Source: Candidatus Methanoperedens sp.
GTDB lineage: Archaea; Halobacteriota; Methanosarcinia; Methanosarcinales; Methanoperedenaceae
Assembly (NCBI GenBank): GCA_027460525.1
Contig: JAPZAS010000031.1
Span: 1-53,629 of the forward strand
Direction: 5' to 3'
Length of the DNA stretch: 53,629 nt
The stretch's first letter is position 1; the number at the start of each line of letters is the position of its first letter. The notes under the pieces were generated by a model that saw only the letters and a list, made by a program, of their open reading frames with translations, was not told the origin of the DNA and ran no database searches. The position numbers were made by a program, and so were the translations under genes. Positions 33,614 to 45,955 of the stretch are shown here, piece after piece.

Positions 33614-34879
33614 ATGGGAATACTTGATTTTTTCAAGCCTGACGTAGAAAAAATGGAAATGAAAAGGGATGTTAAGGCATTGAAAGATGTATTGAATCAT
33701 AAAAAAGATAAGTACATTCGAAAGAAAGCTGTAGAAGCTCTTAGAAAAATAGGAGATAAAAGCGTTATAGAAGCTCTTAATCAGGCTTTAAATGATGAAA
33801 ACTGGGAAGTTCGAAAGAGAGCAGTCGAAGCTCTTGGAGAAATAGGGGATAGAAGGGCAATAACGTCTCTTATTAATTCATTGGAAGATGAAAACGAGTA
33901 TGTTCGGTGGAGAGCGATAGAAGCTCTTGGAAAGATAGGGGATAGAAGGGCGGTAGAACCTCTCATTCAGGCATTGAAAGATGAAAACGAGTATGTCCGG
34001 GAAGAGGCGGCAAAAGCTCTTGGGAAAGCAGGAGATAAAAAAGCGGTAGAACCCCTCATTCAGGCATTGAAGGATGGAAACGAGTATATCCGGGAAGAAG
34101 CGGCGAAAGCTCTTGGAAAAATAGGTGACGTGGAAGCGGTAGAACCTCTCATTCAGGCATTGAAAGATGAAAACGAGTATGTCCGGGAGGAAGCCGGAGA
34201 TGCACTTGTAAAAATAGAAGATAAAAGGGCGGTTGGAACTCTTATCCTGGCATTGCAAGATAGAAATGATAATGTTCGGAAGAGAGCAGCAGAGACTCTT
34301 GGAAAGATAGGAGATAAAAGGGCAATAAAACCACTCATTATAGCCTTGAATGATAAGGATTTAGATGTTCGCAAGAGAGCAGCAGAAGCCCTTGGGGAGA
34401 TAGGAGATAACAGGGCAGTCGAACCGCTCATTCTGGCTATGAAAGATGTTTTTCCTGATATCCGGGATGATGCCGCAGATGCACTTGCGAATATCGGAGA
34501 ACCTGCTGCAGGACTTCTCGTTCAAGCTTTGAAGGATGAAGACCTGGATGTCAGATGGAGAGCAGCAGGAGCTCTTGGAAAAATAGGAGAACCTGCGGTA
34601 GAATATCTCATCCAAACAATGAAGGAGGGAGGCGAGCATGTTCGAGAAGCAGCAACAGAGATTCTTGTTAATATAGGAGAACCTGCTGTGGAAACCCTTA
34701 TTCAGACTTTAAAGGACAGGGACGAGCATGTTCGAGAGGAGGCAGCCGAAGCTCTTGTGAGAATCGGAGAATCTGTGGTCAGACCACTCATTGCAGCTCT
34801 GAAAAGTGAGGACATGGAGGTTAGAAAGAGAGCAGCAGAGACTCTTGTAAAAATAGGAGAATCTGCTGAAAAGTATTAG
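33614..34879 (+). CDS. HEAT-repeat (PBS-lyase type) protein with 13 repeats
   Basis: A 421-residue protein made almost wholly of 31-residue HEAT units of the form [20 protein letters not shown], then [12 protein letters not shown] count thirteen. The short N-terminus is [17 protein letters not shown]. Central units are very similar also at DNA level (93-bp period). The ATG at 33614 follows GGGAG at good distance. The open frame extends back to 33512, but the added residues are unlike the repeats and begin with GTG. Such solenoids are protein-binding scaffolds, and the partner is unknown. It ends 2 bp before the convergent nadM. Confidence 0.85.
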   Translation: MGILDFFKPDVEKMEMKRDVKALKDVLNHKKDKYIRKKAVEALRKIGDKSVIEALNQALNDENWEVRKRAVEALGEIGDRRAITSLINSLEDENEYVRWRAIEALGKIGDRRAVEPLIQALKDENEYVREEAAKALGKAGDKKAVEPLIQALKDGNEYIREEAAKALGKIGDVEAVEPLIQALKDENEYVREEAGDALVKIEDKRAVGTLILALQDRNDNVRKRAAETLGKIGDKRAIKPLIIALNDKDLDVRKRAAEALGEIGDNRAVEPLILAMKDVFPDIRDDAADALANIGEPAAGLLVQALKDEDLDVRWRAAGALGKIGEPAVEYLIQTMKEGGEHVREAATEILVNIGEPAVETLIQTLKDRDEHVREEAAEALVRIGESVVRPLIAALKSEDMEVRKRAAETLVKIGESAEKY

Positions 34880-34881
34880 AA

Positions 34882-37669
<2,788 letters not shown>

Positions 37670-37951
37670 CTAAGCCTTTGCTTTTTCGCAGACTGCTATA
37701 TGTTCTTTGATCATTGCTTCTAAAGAGTCCATTCTTTCTTCGGTTTTGAGCTGGATTAAAATTGCCTTGATGTCCCCTCTCAGTTCAGAATTGCTCAAAC
37801 GGGATTCTTCACGGAATGCTCTGAATTCCTCCTTAAGACCATGCACTTCTTCTTCTAAAGTTACAATCCTATCGGTGTTCTTCCTGACCTTGTCCGTAAT
37901 CGTAACAAGTTCTTTGAGTTTTTCGTAGATGTCGCCGAGTCCTATTGCCAT
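37670..37951 (-). CDS. Small coiled-coil protein
   Basis: A 93-residue charged protein predicted to be coiled coil from about residue 8 to 80 (DIYEKLKELVTITDKVRKN, then heptads with EEEVHGLKEEFRAF). It has no membrane span or catalytic motif. It ends directly upstream of the point where the mer homology is cut, with its TAG being the stop that closes the mer frame. Function unknown. It is probably unrelated to mer and was brought next to it by the same break. Confidence 0.65.
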   Translation of the reverse strand: MAIGLGDIYEKLKELVTITDKVRKNTDRIVTLEEEVHGLKEEFRAFREESRLSNSELRGDIKAILIQLKTEERMDSLEAMIKEHIAVCEKAKA

Positions 37952-38056
37952 AATTCTATGATGTTCGGAATTCTACTTAAAACTTTTCTGCGCCTCTGCC
38001 TCTCCGACTGCGGAAAATGGAATTATAGTCTCCTGCATAATATCTGAAGGCAAAAT

Positions 38057-38428
38057 TTAATCCTTGCTTGCGAAGCTGCCTATGAACACATACCAGTTAT
38101 AGACCGCAAGGATGAAAGCAACAAGGAAAACGAGCTGGGTTATTTCATACAGGTGATAGGCTGTCAGGATTTCACCCCAGCCTGCTAACTGTGTAGCGAA
38201 CTTGATAAAGGTATTGAGGGCAAATGAAGCTCCTGCAATCGAGATATATATCCATGTGCGCTGCATCACCGTTTCATTGAGGAATAGTTTGGCTTTCAGC
38301 AGGTCCTTGTCCACCGTGCTCATCATGTAAAGAATCTGCGCGATGAGGAAGATCAATACGAAGGCAGTAGCTATGGTGTATATCTGAAAGAATTCCAGGA
38401 TGATATCTGATAGCTGCATTTTAATCAT
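38057..38428 (-). CDS. Small membrane protein with three helices
   Basis: A 123-residue protein with three hydrophobic segments (about residues 14-36, 55-78 and 92-114) and a charged loop KDLLKAKLFLNET between the first two. No conserved motif is recognised. It stands as a single leftward gene downstream of a pilin-like gene, from which a GC hairpin separates it. Function unknown. Confidence 0.6.
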   Translation of the reverse strand: MIKMQLSDIILEFFQIYTIATAFVLIFLIAQILYMMSTVDKDLLKAKLFLNETVMQRTWIYISIAGASFALNTFIKFATQLAGWGEILTAYHLYEITQLVFLVAFILAVYNWYVFIGSFASKD

Positions 38429-38519
38429 CCATCCAGTGATTGATAGTTCTCATGTTCAACATACCTGTACCATCTACTGATAGCTTCCTTTAAATGCCTT
38501 TTGTCTAAGCTTAAGAAAT

Positions 38520-38544
38520 GCCCCCGAAAAAAAGAAAAGGGGGC
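38520..38544 (-). terminator. GC hairpin after the pilin gene
   Basis: Arms GCCCCC (38520-38525) and GGGGGC (38539-38544) enclose a loop that is U-rich in the minus-strand transcript. It lies 9 bases past the pilin stop codon, in the position of a terminator or 3'-end stabiliser. Confidence 0.55.
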
Positions 38545-38552
38545 GTATATAT

Positions 38553-39041
38553 TTATGATACTACTGAAGCTGTAATCTTCGCTATCTGTTGGCTGGAAGC
38601 GGTGTCTATTAACGTTATCGTTATCGTACCGAGACCTACGGGGAAGTTACCCGGTGCACTTGGAAGCACTGGATTTTGGACAACGTTATTGAGAACGACT
38701 GTATTGCTGCTGGAATTTATTGCCAGGAGATCTCCTACGCCAAAGAACTTACTGTTGTTACTCAGTTGGCTAATAACATCATGGTATGAACTGCTATTTC
38801 CATCTATAATTGCCCTTGTTTTAGACAAATCTATGGATTCTCCACCACTGTGTGTGAGATTTATATAACCTGTTGACGTCGTGGCGCTCGTTATCACTAT
38901 GCTTGCCTGCGGCGCTTTCTGGGGCGTTCCCATACCAAACACGAATGCAGCTATCACCGCTGCCAGTATCACAGTGATCGCCACCATCAATATCACACCG
39001 ATGACAGGCGATACTGCCTCTTCATTCTTCCTAAATTTCAT
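38553..39041 (-). CDS. Archaeal type IV pilin-like protein
   Basis: A 162-residue protein with a class III signal peptide. A short charged leader (MKFRKNEEAVS) precedes a long hydrophobic helix (PVIGVILMVAITVILAAVIA), cut by a prepilin peptidase before the helix. The N-terminal pattern is that of archaeal pilins of the DUF1628 (Pilin_N) group. The beta-rich C-terminal domain would form the outer face. It overlaps the upstream DUF5371 gene by 4 bp. No pilus assembly ATPase is nearby, so assembly genes lie elsewhere. Adhesion or surface contact is the probable role. Confidence 0.85.
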   Translation of the reverse strand: MKFRKNEEAVSPVIGVILMVAITVILAAVIAAFVFGMGTPQKAPQASIVITSATTSTGYINLTHSGGESIDLSKTRAIIDGNSSSYHDVISQLSNNSKFFGVGDLLAINSSSNTVVLNNVVQNPVLPSAPGNFPVGLGTITITLIDTASSQQIAKITASVVS

Positions 39042-39253
39042 ATTGCTATTTCCTCCTCATGTTTACTTCTCTTGTTTACAACATTTTCAAGTTTCTTAGC
39101 CCACATATTCTTATCCTGCGTATATTCGCACTCGAGAAAATGTGAGACTGCCTTGGCGAGAGCGTCTTTGGTGCTGGTTTCGCCTGTTTTAATTTTCAGG
39201 GCTTCGATATCCTCCACCACAAGAACTGTTTGAACGTGCATTATTTTCGCCAT
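39038..39253 (-). CDS. DUF5371-like small protein
   Basis: A 71-residue protein with the pattern MHVQTVLVVEDIEALKIKTG and TSTKDALAKAVSHFLEC, which I associate with the DUF5371 family of Methanosarcinales. The fold may be ribbon-helix-helix-like. It overlaps the pilin start by 4 bp (ATGA), so it may regulate or accompany the pilin. Function is not established. Confidence 0.65.
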   Translation of the reverse strand: MAKIMHVQTVLVVEDIEALKIKTGETSTKDALAKAVSHFLECEYTQDKNMWAKKLENVVNKRSKHEEEIAI

Positions 39254-39422
39254 TGTTTTCTCCTGATAGAAAAGGATTCACACACGCAGTGCGTAGTCTC
39301 CTTCCCATACTCTGTCATTATAATGATAAGGGTATTTAAATGTTATGTATGATGAGGAGGAAGGATAAAACAAGGAATGCAAAATCTTATTAGGAATACA
39401 TGCCATCAAACAGCAATTCACC

Positions 39423-39496
39423 GGGCTCGTGGTCTAGTCGGCTATGACGTCGCTCTCACACAGCGGAGATCCTGAGTTCGAATCTCAGCGGGCCCA
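39423..39496 (+). tRNA. tRNA-Val (CAC)
   Basis: A 74-base tRNA. GGGCTCG (39423-39429) pairs with CGGGCCC (39489-39495) with one G-T pair; discriminator A. The anticodon loop CTCACAC gives CAC. The T arm reads GAGTTCGAATCTC. No intron or encoded CCA. Confidence 0.95.
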
Positions 39497-39548
39497 TGAT
39501 ATACCTACTATCGCGTAACCTAATCCTGTTACAATATTCTATCCCTTG

Positions 39549-39950
39549 CTATTGGAGCCAATTTTCAAGTTTTAAAGACTCTATTCTTTTGAAATGCTCC
39601 TCGTTATTTGTGACCAGCACGCTATTGTTGGCTAAAACGGTAGCCGCAATCAGGATATCTGCATCGTTTATAAGTTCTCCCTTCTTTCTAAGATATACGT
39701 AGATTTCCCCTGCTGCTTTCTCAATATCCGAATCAAGCTGAAGAACCTCAACACTCTCTATAAATTTTCTCACATCACTCTCCAGCTTCGTATTCCTTAC
39801 GGATAAAACACCTTTATATAATTCATAAACTGTCAGACCCGTTATACAAATTAAAGTGTTTTGCGGAAGACTCTTCATCTTCTTTATTGCTTTCTGGTTC
39901 CCACGAAGAATTTCTATAACAATGTCCGTATCCAACGTGAAACTATCCAA
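39549..39950 (-). CDS. vapC: PIN-domain toxin, VapC family (second pair)
   Basis: A 133-residue PIN protein with the expected acidic residues: Asp7 and Asp9 in LDTDIVIE, Glu43 in TVYELYKG, and Asp96/Asp98 in INDADILIAAT, then VTNNEEHF. It is predicted to be an Mg-dependent RNase. Its start overlaps the upstream antitoxin gene by 8 bp, so translation is coupled. It differs clearly in sequence from the VapC at 4182-4589. Confidence 0.88.
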   Translation of the reverse strand: MDSFTLDTDIVIEILRGNQKAIKKMKSLPQNTLICITGLTVYELYKGVLSVRNTKLESDVRKFIESVEVLQLDSDIEKAAGEIYVYLRKKGELINDADILIAATVLANNSVLVTNNEEHFKRIESLKLENWLQ

Positions 39951-40197
39951 AGACCGACCTTCCTTCGCTGAATTTTTGTCGTTCTTTCAAAATTTCTGAG
40001 AAAATATCTAACTTATTCTGAGGAATATCCTTCCAGATTCCTGCGAATTTAAGGATTTCTGCAACATTCCCTTTTTTATTCATTAAAATTTCCTGTTTAA
40101 GAAAGTGTATAGTTTTTATAACTTTAAATAATTCACTTTGAGAAAGCCCCTGAATTTCTTTTAATACGATGTTCTCATACCTATTCTTTGATATCAT
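39943..40197 (-). CDS. Antitoxin partner of VapC (second pair)
   Basis: An 84-residue charged helical protein beginning MISKNRYENIVLKEIQGLSQ and containing FAGIWKDIPQNKL in the second half. No AbrB or RHH signature is obvious. Position directly upstream, with 8-bp overlap with the PIN gene, makes it the antitoxin. It resembles short VapB-like proteins of methanogens with an SQSELFKVIKTI helix. Confidence 0.7.
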   Translation of the reverse strand: MISKNRYENIVLKEIQGLSQSELFKVIKTIHFLKQEILMNKKGNVAEILKFAGIWKDIPQNKLDIFSEILKERQKFSEGRSVFG

Positions 40198-40317
40198 TTA
40201 ACTTCACAGGAATTATATTGGTTTGTTATTGCTTATATTTGTTTACACATTCTTTTCTGCACCTCGTACAGCTAAATCTATATATATCGAGAAGAGTTAT
40301 TATAAAGAGGTGGTCGA

Positions 40318-40635
40318 ATGGAAACAAAAGATATTGTTCTTGCCGTGGTTATGACACTGTCTTCAATAGTATTGACTTATAAATGGCTCATCCGTCTTGG
40401 CGATTCTGACGCTGTTATCATCATATCTGCCATGCTTCTTATCGGTTCGCTGGCGGCAATGTTATTGTTCGTCAGCAACAGATTGCAGAAGCTTGAAGCC
40501 TCACTTGACGCAAAGGAGCGGTCAATCAGGATAAACATCAAAGGTGTTGAAGAGCATCTTGATAAAAAGATGGATGCCTATGTCCAAAAAACCAGCAATA
40601 CCATAGGCGAGTTCTCTAAGAAGATATATCGCTGA
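40318..40635 (+). CDS. Small membrane protein with coiled-coil tail
   Basis: A 105-residue protein with two transmembrane helices (about residues 5-23 and 33-53) and a charged C-terminal coiled coil from about 57. A GAGGTGG ribosome binding site precedes the ATG. Unrecognised. It overlaps the convergent 100-residue gene by 20 bp at the 3' end. Confidence 0.65.
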   Translation: METKDIVLAVVMTLSSIVLTYKWLIRLGDSDAVIIISAMLLIGSLAAMLLFVSNRLQKLEASLDAKERSIRINIKGVEEHLDKKMDAYVQKTSNTIGEFSKKIYR

Positions 40636-40918
40636 AGGCGTCCTTCACAAGAGATATTATCTGTTCCAATACGTCCCGGGCTTCGCCGGTGTTCTGGATT
40701 CTCCGGATATCCACTCTCCCACTCTGGTATAACATCACGCTCCTTCCTTCCAGTTCAAAGCGTGCAACGCCAAGCCGTATCGAGCACTTCAGCTCCTTTA
40801 CGCCAGTGCGTCTCAGGACGTCGCACAATTTCTCCATAACCAGTCTTTTTCCGAGGTGGCACTCTGCAATATACCGTGAGCGGTCTTCAACGCACGGGCG
40901 GGATAGCCGGATTTCCAT
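40616..40918 (-). CDS. Hypothetical protein, 100 residues
   Basis: A 100-residue protein beginning MEIRLSRPCVEDRSRY. The alternation of helix (LVMEKLCDVLRRTGV) and strands (LKCSIRLGVARFELEGRSVM, then LYQSGRVDIRRI) followed by a helix resembles an alpha/beta half-saddle as in TBP repeats, but this is weak. The open frame extends back to 41263. The upstream residues are low-complexity and unlike protein, so I place the start at 40918. Function unknown. Confidence 0.55.
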   Translation of the reverse strand: MEIRLSRPCVEDRSRYIAECHLGKRLVMEKLCDVLRRTGVKELKCSIRLGVARFELEGRSVMLYQSGRVDIRRIQNTGEARDVLEQIISLVKDAFSDISS

Positions 40919-41062
40919 GTGGGGTGTTATGGTCAAAAGCAATATAAGAACTATAACCTGAAACGGAAAAGAAAAACTATTTAAGTATATAAACGGTAGC
41001 CTATGGTCGGTCTCAGTGTATCCTTCATTTGAGTCGTCTCTCAAGTTGGGTAAATAACATAC

Positions 41063-41104
41063 ATTGTAACAGTTAAAACTTGGATTGTAACAGTTAAAAC
41101 TTGG
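41063..41104 (+). repeat. Perfect 21-bp tandem repeat upstream of glnA
   Basis: Two identical 21-bp units lie head to tail (41063-41083 and 41084-41104), each containing TTGTAACAGTTAAAACTTGG. They end 70 bases before the glnA ATG. Their phase, two helical turns, suits cooperative binding of a regulator. A nitrogen-related regulator is possible, but the known NrpR half-site GGAA...TTCC is not seen. Confidence 0.6.
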
Positions 41105-41174
41105 GCTCAACTGGCGAATATGCAATGGAACCGAATAAGGATATGTGGGGACCATAAACACAGGAGAAAGAATA

Positions 41175-42629
41175 ATGTCATCATCAACACCAACACCGCA
41201 AAAGCTTCTGGAATTCATAAAAGAAAAGACCGTAAAATGGGTAGACCTCCAGTTCATGGACATCCCTGGCTACATACAGCACATCACGATCCCTTCATAC
41301 ACATTGAAAGAAGAAGATTTCACAGACGGCATAGGAAAGCTGGACGGCTCTTCCATCAAGGGCTTTAAGGCCATCTTCGAGTCTGATATGAGGATGTTCC
41401 CAGACCCGAGTACCTGCGCCATCCTCCCATGGACCGACAACACGCCGCACAGGACGCTCCGCCTGATATGCGACCTCTACGATGCCTTCGGAGGACCGCG
41501 GTTCTCACGCGACCCCAGGCACATAGCGCAGAGGGCAGAGCAGGCTGTAAACAAAGCGGGTTTTGACCTCTCATACTGGGGACCCGAGCTTGAGTTCTTC
41601 GTGTTCGACTCGTTCAGGATGTATCCAAGCTTCTCCTCGGCACGCGATGCCTGGTCTGGCACCGGATACGAGATAGAATCAAAAGAAGCCCCCTGGTCGC
41701 AAACGAGCGGCATAAACCACCCGATAAGGTTCAAGGAAGGCTACTACCCCGCACCCCCACAGGACACACTGCAGGAATACCGCAGCGAGGTAACAGGGCT
41801 GCTCTACGACTACTTCGGCATAATCTGCGATGCGCACCACCACGAGGTAGCCACCGCAGGACAGTGCGAGATCGATATGAAGTACGACACGCTCACGAAG
41901 ATGGCTGATAACGTGCTCACGTACAAGAACGTGGTCAAGAACGTGGCATACAATATGAAAATGATCGCCACCTTCATGCCAAAGCCGATATTCGGCGACA
42001 ATGCCTCAGGCATGCATATCCACCAGTCGCTCTGGAAGAAAGGGAGGAATACCTTCTATGACCCGGACGACGAGTATGCGGAGATATCGCAGACCTGCCG
42101 CTACTACATCGGCGGACTGATGGAACATTCAAGGGCACTGTGCGCCATCACCTCGCCCACCACGAACTCATACAAGAGGCTTGTTCCTGGCTACGAGGCT
42201 CCTGTCTATATCGCATGGAGCAAGCGCAACCGCTCGGCAAGCATAAGGGTGCCTGTGTATGAGAAGGGCAAGGAGGCTCCGAAGAGAATCGAGTTCAGAC
42301 CGCCTGATACGAGCTGCAATACCTATTTTGCGTTTGCCGCGCTCACTGCAGCAGGGCTTGACGGCATCAAGAGAAAGACCGACCCCGGAGACCCGTGCGA
42401 TGAGAACATCTATCACCTCACGCCTGAGCGCAGGAAGCAGATGGGAATCAAGGAGTGCCCGGGCTCGTTGCTTGAGGCACTTGGTGAATTGGAGTCTGAC
42501 AGGAAATTCCTTGAGCCGATCTTCCCGGGTGATGCCATCGATATGTGGATAGAGCTCAAATCCGAGGAATACAAGCAGAACTCGATAAGACCCACGCCGT
42601 ACGAGTTCTACCAGTACTTCGATATATAA
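41175..42629 (+). CDS. glnA: Glutamine synthetase type I
   Basis: A 484-residue GSI that makes glutamine from glutamate, ammonia and ATP. Seen are DGSSIKGF near the N-terminus, the EFFVFD metal-binding strand, the GQCEIDMKYD segment, ASGMHIHQSLW, and the RIEFRPPDTSCNTYFAF active-site stretch. In most GSI this last reads R-x-P-x-x-x-x-NPYL, so NTYF is a variation. No adenylylation Tyr motif is evident. It is longer than typical archaeal GlnA (about 440-450). The ATG at 41175 follows AGGAGAAAG. A tandem repeat lies upstream and a hairpin terminator downstream. Confidence 0.95.
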   Translation: MSSSTPTPQKLLEFIKEKTVKWVDLQFMDIPGYIQHITIPSYTLKEEDFTDGIGKLDGSSIKGFKAIFESDMRMFPDPSTCAILPWTDNTPHRTLRLICDLYDAFGGPRFSRDPRHIAQRAEQAVNKAGFDLSYWGPELEFFVFDSFRMYPSFSSARDAWSGTGYEIESKEAPWSQTSGINHPIRFKEGYYPAPPQDTLQEYRSEVTGLLYDYFGIICDAHHHEVATAGQCEIDMKYDTLTKMADNVLTYKNVVKNVAYNMKMIATFMPKPIFGDNASGMHIHQSLWKKGRNTFYDPDDEYAEISQTCRYYIGGLMEHSRALCAITSPTTNSYKRLVPGYEAPVYIAWSKRNRSASIRVPVYEKGKEAPKRIEFRPPDTSCNTYFAFAALTAAGLDGIKRKTDPGDPCDENIYHLTPERRKQMGIKECPGSLLEALGELESDRKFLEPIFPGDAIDMWIELKSEEYKQNSIRPTPYEFYQYFDI

Positions 42630-42637
42630 TTCCAGTT

Positions 42638-42685
42638 CCATTCCAGCGTGCTTCAGGGCATGGTGGAATGGCTTTTATATTTTTT
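42638..42685 (+). terminator. Terminator after glnA
   Basis: Perfect arms CCATTCCA (42638-42645) and TGGAATGG (42664-42671) with an inner short stem (GTGC/GCAT) are followed by CTTTTATATTTTTT. It lies 8 bases past the glnA stop codon. Confidence 0.75.
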
Positions 42686-42762
42686 AACGTTGGGGGACTA
42701 TATGCATAGCAGCATAAGGTGTTGAAAATAAAATGTATTTTGAAAAAGCAGGAAAAGAGTAT

Positions 42763-44277
42763 CTATGATGTTGCTTTCACCCGTTCATCATTTGACATCT
42801 TAGCCAAATTCTCAACTTCTTTTATATCCAGTTTAAGTCCCTCAGCCACCCGACGACCATAATCAGGGTCTGCCTTGAAAAATAGAGCAGTCTGGCGCAG
42901 TTGAATACGCTTTTGCGCTCCACCAAGATGACTGATAATATTACCTGCCAGGTTCTCACGATCCTGTTCGGTCATCGCATCACGATACAGGTTGCCGGCC
43001 TGAACAAAATCATTGTTGGGATGCGTATATGGGTAATGATCTGCACGCCCTGAGATCTCGATAGGAGGTTCTTTTGCAGAAATATCAGGCTCAGGCCCAT
43101 TGAAACTGTTCGGCCAGTAATTCGGGCTGCCACCACTGTTTGAATCAGTGCGCATGAATCCATCACGCTGATAGCTGTTCTCAGGTGCATTTTTCGGTGC
43201 ATTTACTGGCAGCAGGTGGTAGTTCGGTCCCAGTCTGTGGATATGGGTATCATGATACGAGAAAAGACGGCCCTGAAGCATCTTATCAGGTGAGGCGGCA
43301 ATACCAGGCACAAGGTTTCCCGGGGAAAATGCAGCCTGTTCAACTTCGGCAAAATAATTTTCAGGATTCCGGTTCAAAACCATCTTTCCAATTTCAATGG
43401 GCGGAAAGTCGGCATGGGGCCAGACTTTAGTTACATCAAGGATATCAAAACGGTAATCTTCTGCCTGCTCAGGCGTCATTATCTGCATCTGGACTGTCCA
43501 TGACGGGAAATCTCCCCTTTCGATAGCCAAAAATAGATCCCTTGTAGCATGGTCAGGGTCCTTGGCACGCATGATCTCTGCTTCCTGCCGGGTAAGATTC
43601 TTTATTCCCTGATCGGTCTTGAAATGATATTTCACCCAGAAATATTCATCCTTCTCGTTATACCACTTGAAAGTGTGACTGCCGTAGCCATTCATATTTC
43701 GAAACGTGGCCGGAATGCCGCGATCTGAAAAGAGTATGGTTACCTGGTGAATTGATTCAGGCGTCAGGGAAAGGAAATCCCAGAACATATCCGGATCCTT
43801 GCAGTTGGTGGCAGGGTTACGCTTCTGCGTGTGTATGAAGTCCGGAAATTTTAAAGGGTCACGTATGAAAAAAACCGGGGTATTATTTCCGACAAGATCA
43901 TAGTTTCCTTCCTCGGTATAAAATTTCACCGCAAATCCCCTTGGATCACGCTCGGCATCTGCTGATCCCTTTTCTCCCCCCACAGTTGAAAACCGGGCAA
44001 ATACCTCGGTTCGCTTGCCGACTTCAGAAAGGAACTTTACCTTGGTGTACATGGTAACATCTGCGGTAACCTCAAAGTATCCACCTGCACCTGCTCCTTT
44101 TGCATGCACAACACGTTCAGGGATGCGTTCACGATTAAAGTGAGCTAACTTCTCCAGCAGGTGAACATCCTGCATCAGGACAGGCCCTCGTTCTCCGGCA
44201 GTAAGGCTATTCTGATCGTCAGCGACAGGTATCCCAAAGGCAGTAGTTAATTTCTTTTCTTGATTCTTGTTACTCAT
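42763..44277 (-). CDS. katA: Monofunctional haem catalase
   Basis: A 504-residue catalase that breaks hydrogen peroxide to water and oxygen. Active-site His58 (RVVHAKG) and Asn131 (VGNNTPVFF) are present, and the proximal haem ligand Tyr lies in RLFSYHDTH (about residue 341). Length is that of small-subunit (clade 3) catalases. It stands alone on the minus strand. Monofunctional catalases are patchily distributed among methanogens and their relatives, which fits gain by transfer and use in oxidative stress. Confidence 0.96.
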   Translation of the reverse strand: MSNKNQEKKLTTAFGIPVADDQNSLTAGERGPVLMQDVHLLEKLAHFNRERIPERVVHAKGAGAGGYFEVTADVTMYTKVKFLSEVGKRTEVFARFSTVGGEKGSADAERDPRGFAVKFYTEEGNYDLVGNNTPVFFIRDPLKFPDFIHTQKRNPATNCKDPDMFWDFLSLTPESIHQVTILFSDRGIPATFRNMNGYGSHTFKWYNEKDEYFWVKYHFKTDQGIKNLTRQEAEIMRAKDPDHATRDLFLAIERGDFPSWTVQMQIMTPEQAEDYRFDILDVTKVWPHADFPPIEIGKMVLNRNPENYFAEVEQAAFSPGNLVPGIAASPDKMLQGRLFSYHDTHIHRLGPNYHLLPVNAPKNAPENSYQRDGFMRTDSNSGGSPNYWPNSFNGPEPDISAKEPPIEISGRADHYPYTHPNNDFVQAGNLYRDAMTEQDRENLAGNIISHLGGAQKRIQLRQTALFFKADPDYGRRVAEGLKLDIKEVENLAKMSNDERVKATS

Positions 44278-44622
44278 TATAATTCTCCCAATCCATCTTT
44301 TCCATCATTTCCAGTGATTAGCCAAACGCTGCACCGCCGTTGTTTTTGTATTTCCTGACGTACTTGGATAGATTACAACTATTTGCGGTATATTTTACTC
44401 CCAGATCTTATCAAGATTGGAACAATAAATTACTATTCCTCTCTCGTAATTATGTTACAGTTAATTATAGATAAAGCTTCTCTCGTTGAATTATTTTGTA
44501 AAGTCCCGAATGTTTTTATGGGTACAAAAATCTTCGATGGAAAAACAATATGCAACTTTTTACTGGAAACCTCAAACGCTCAGGGCTTCAGCCCTGCGTA
44601 GTTTACAACTTCTGTAAATGCT
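44278..44622. other. Intergenic region upstream of katA
   Basis: About 345 bp without a convincing gene. The katA promoter lies at the left. A perfect hairpin AGGGCT-TC-AGCCCT (44581-44594) stands near the nitroreductase 3' end and may act in 3'-end formation, although no T tract follows. Nothing else is recognised. Confidence 0.45.
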
Positions 44623-45138
44623 TCAAATGCTCCATTTCTCCCACATAACGATTTCATCAAGGCTTTTTCGCGATGAAGGGCGCGGGATAGCTGAGGGATA
44701 GCCAAGAGGCAGAAGAGCAACCACCCGTACATTATCCGGGATGCCTAATATTTCTTTGACCTTTTTTTCATCGAATGCGCCTATCCAGCATGTACCCAGT
44801 CCTTCTTCGACCGACTGGAGGGTCATATGATCCACGGCAATTGCGGTGTCAATTGGATAAGCAGGCTGGCCGCAGGACATTACATATTCTGATTCAACTG
44901 AGCAGGCTGCAATTACTACTGGTGCCTCGGCCACGAATTTCTGGTTTCTTGCTGCTTCTGAAAGCAATTGTCGTTTTCTGGCATCTCTTATTACGATAAA
45001 TCTGCGCTCCTGGCGGTTCCCTGCTGAGGGAGAAAGTCTTCCAGAATCGAGAACCCTCACCAATTTATCCTCTTCAACCTCACGGGAATCATACGCCCTT
45101 ATGCTTCGTCTTGATTGTATTGCTTTGCGCACATCCAT
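44623..45138 (-). CDS. Nitroreductase family protein
   Basis: A 171-residue FMN-dependent oxidoreductase of the nitroreductase family. The N-terminal RRSIRAYDSREV and SPSAGNRQERRF carry phosphate and FMN contacts. The LPLGYPSAIPRPSSRKSLDE C-terminal motif is typical. Short members of this type in methanogens are poorly characterised and probably reduce quinones, nitro compounds or flavins as homodimers. It stands alone between katA and tag. Confidence 0.88.
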   Translation of the reverse strand: MDVRKAIQSRRSIRAYDSREVEEDKLVRVLDSGRLSPSAGNRQERRFIVIRDARKRQLLSEAARNQKFVAEAPVVIAACSVESEYVMSCGQPAYPIDTAIAVDHMTLQSVEEGLGTCWIGAFDEKKVKEILGIPDNVRVVALLPLGYPSAIPRPSSRKSLDEIVMWEKWSI

Positions 45139-45235
45139 AAATCTTCAGTCCTTTGTTTTTTAATTCTGTTGTCGGTTAAAATATCTCGGTATTCCATTAG
45201 CATTTCTCTAATTATAGGTATCTCTCAAACAACAA

Positions 45236-45805
45236 CTATGAAAGAATGTTATACCGAAAACAGTCAGTTGTGTGATCATTCACCATTCCTACCGCCTGCA
45301 TAAAAGCATAACAAATCGTAGAGCCGACAAATTTGAATCCACGTTTTTTTAGGTCTTTACTCATTGCATCAGATTCTTTGGTTTTCGGCGGTATTTCTGA
45401 TAAAGATCTGAATTCATTCATTATTGATTTACCGCCAACAAATTGCCAGATATATTTATCGAAGCTGCCATACTCTTTTTGAACCTCAAGAAATTTTCCA
45501 GCGTTTATGATTGTAGCTCGAACTTTCAGACGATTACGGACAATACCCGTATCAGCCAGCAAACGTTCCTCGTCGACTTCCGTATAGTGTGATATCTTAG
45601 CCGGATTAAAGTCAGAAAAAGCTTTACGATAATTCTCTCGCTTCCGTAAAATAGTCTCCCATGTTAGCCCTGCCTGCGCTCCCTCTAAAATAAGAAACTC
45701 AAACAATCTTATATCATTATGGACCGGCACGCCCCATTCTTTATCATGGTATTCTATCATCAATGGATTATCATTCGGCCATGAACATCGTTGTTTTTGT
45801 ATCAT
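45236..45805 (-). CDS. tag: DNA-3-methyladenine glycosylase I
   Basis: A 189-residue Tag glycosylase that removes 3-methyladenine. Zinc and base-recognition segments are seen: RCSWPNDNPLMIEYHDKEWG at the N-terminus, GLTWETILRKRENYR with the pocket Trp and catalytic Glu, and the C-terminal VNDHTTDCFRY with zinc ligands. The fold is helix-hairpin-helix. Bacterial-like sequence suggests transfer. Single leftward gene. Confidence 0.94.
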   Translation of the reverse strand: MIQKQRCSWPNDNPLMIEYHDKEWGVPVHNDIRLFEFLILEGAQAGLTWETILRKRENYRKAFSDFNPAKISHYTEVDEERLLADTGIVRNRLKVRATIINAGKFLEVQKEYGSFDKYIWQFVGGKSIMNEFRSLSEIPPKTKESDAMSKDLKKRGFKFVGSTICYAFMQAVGMVNDHTTDCFRYNILS

Positions 45806-45955
45806 CTTGAATTTCCTTGCCTACCTGATCTAAGTGCATCATTTTGATGCATACGTTAAGATAAACATTATGCAGGACACAAACGCCACGTGCCTGACCA
45901 TCCCACGCATTTCTAATGATTATGAAATATTGATAGCTTTCTCAACGGATTTACT

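Noticed and set aside
40919-41263. N-terminal extension of the 100-residue leftward gene
   Set aside because: The added residues are low-complexity, cover the glnA promoter and its tandem repeats, and are unlike the conserved part.
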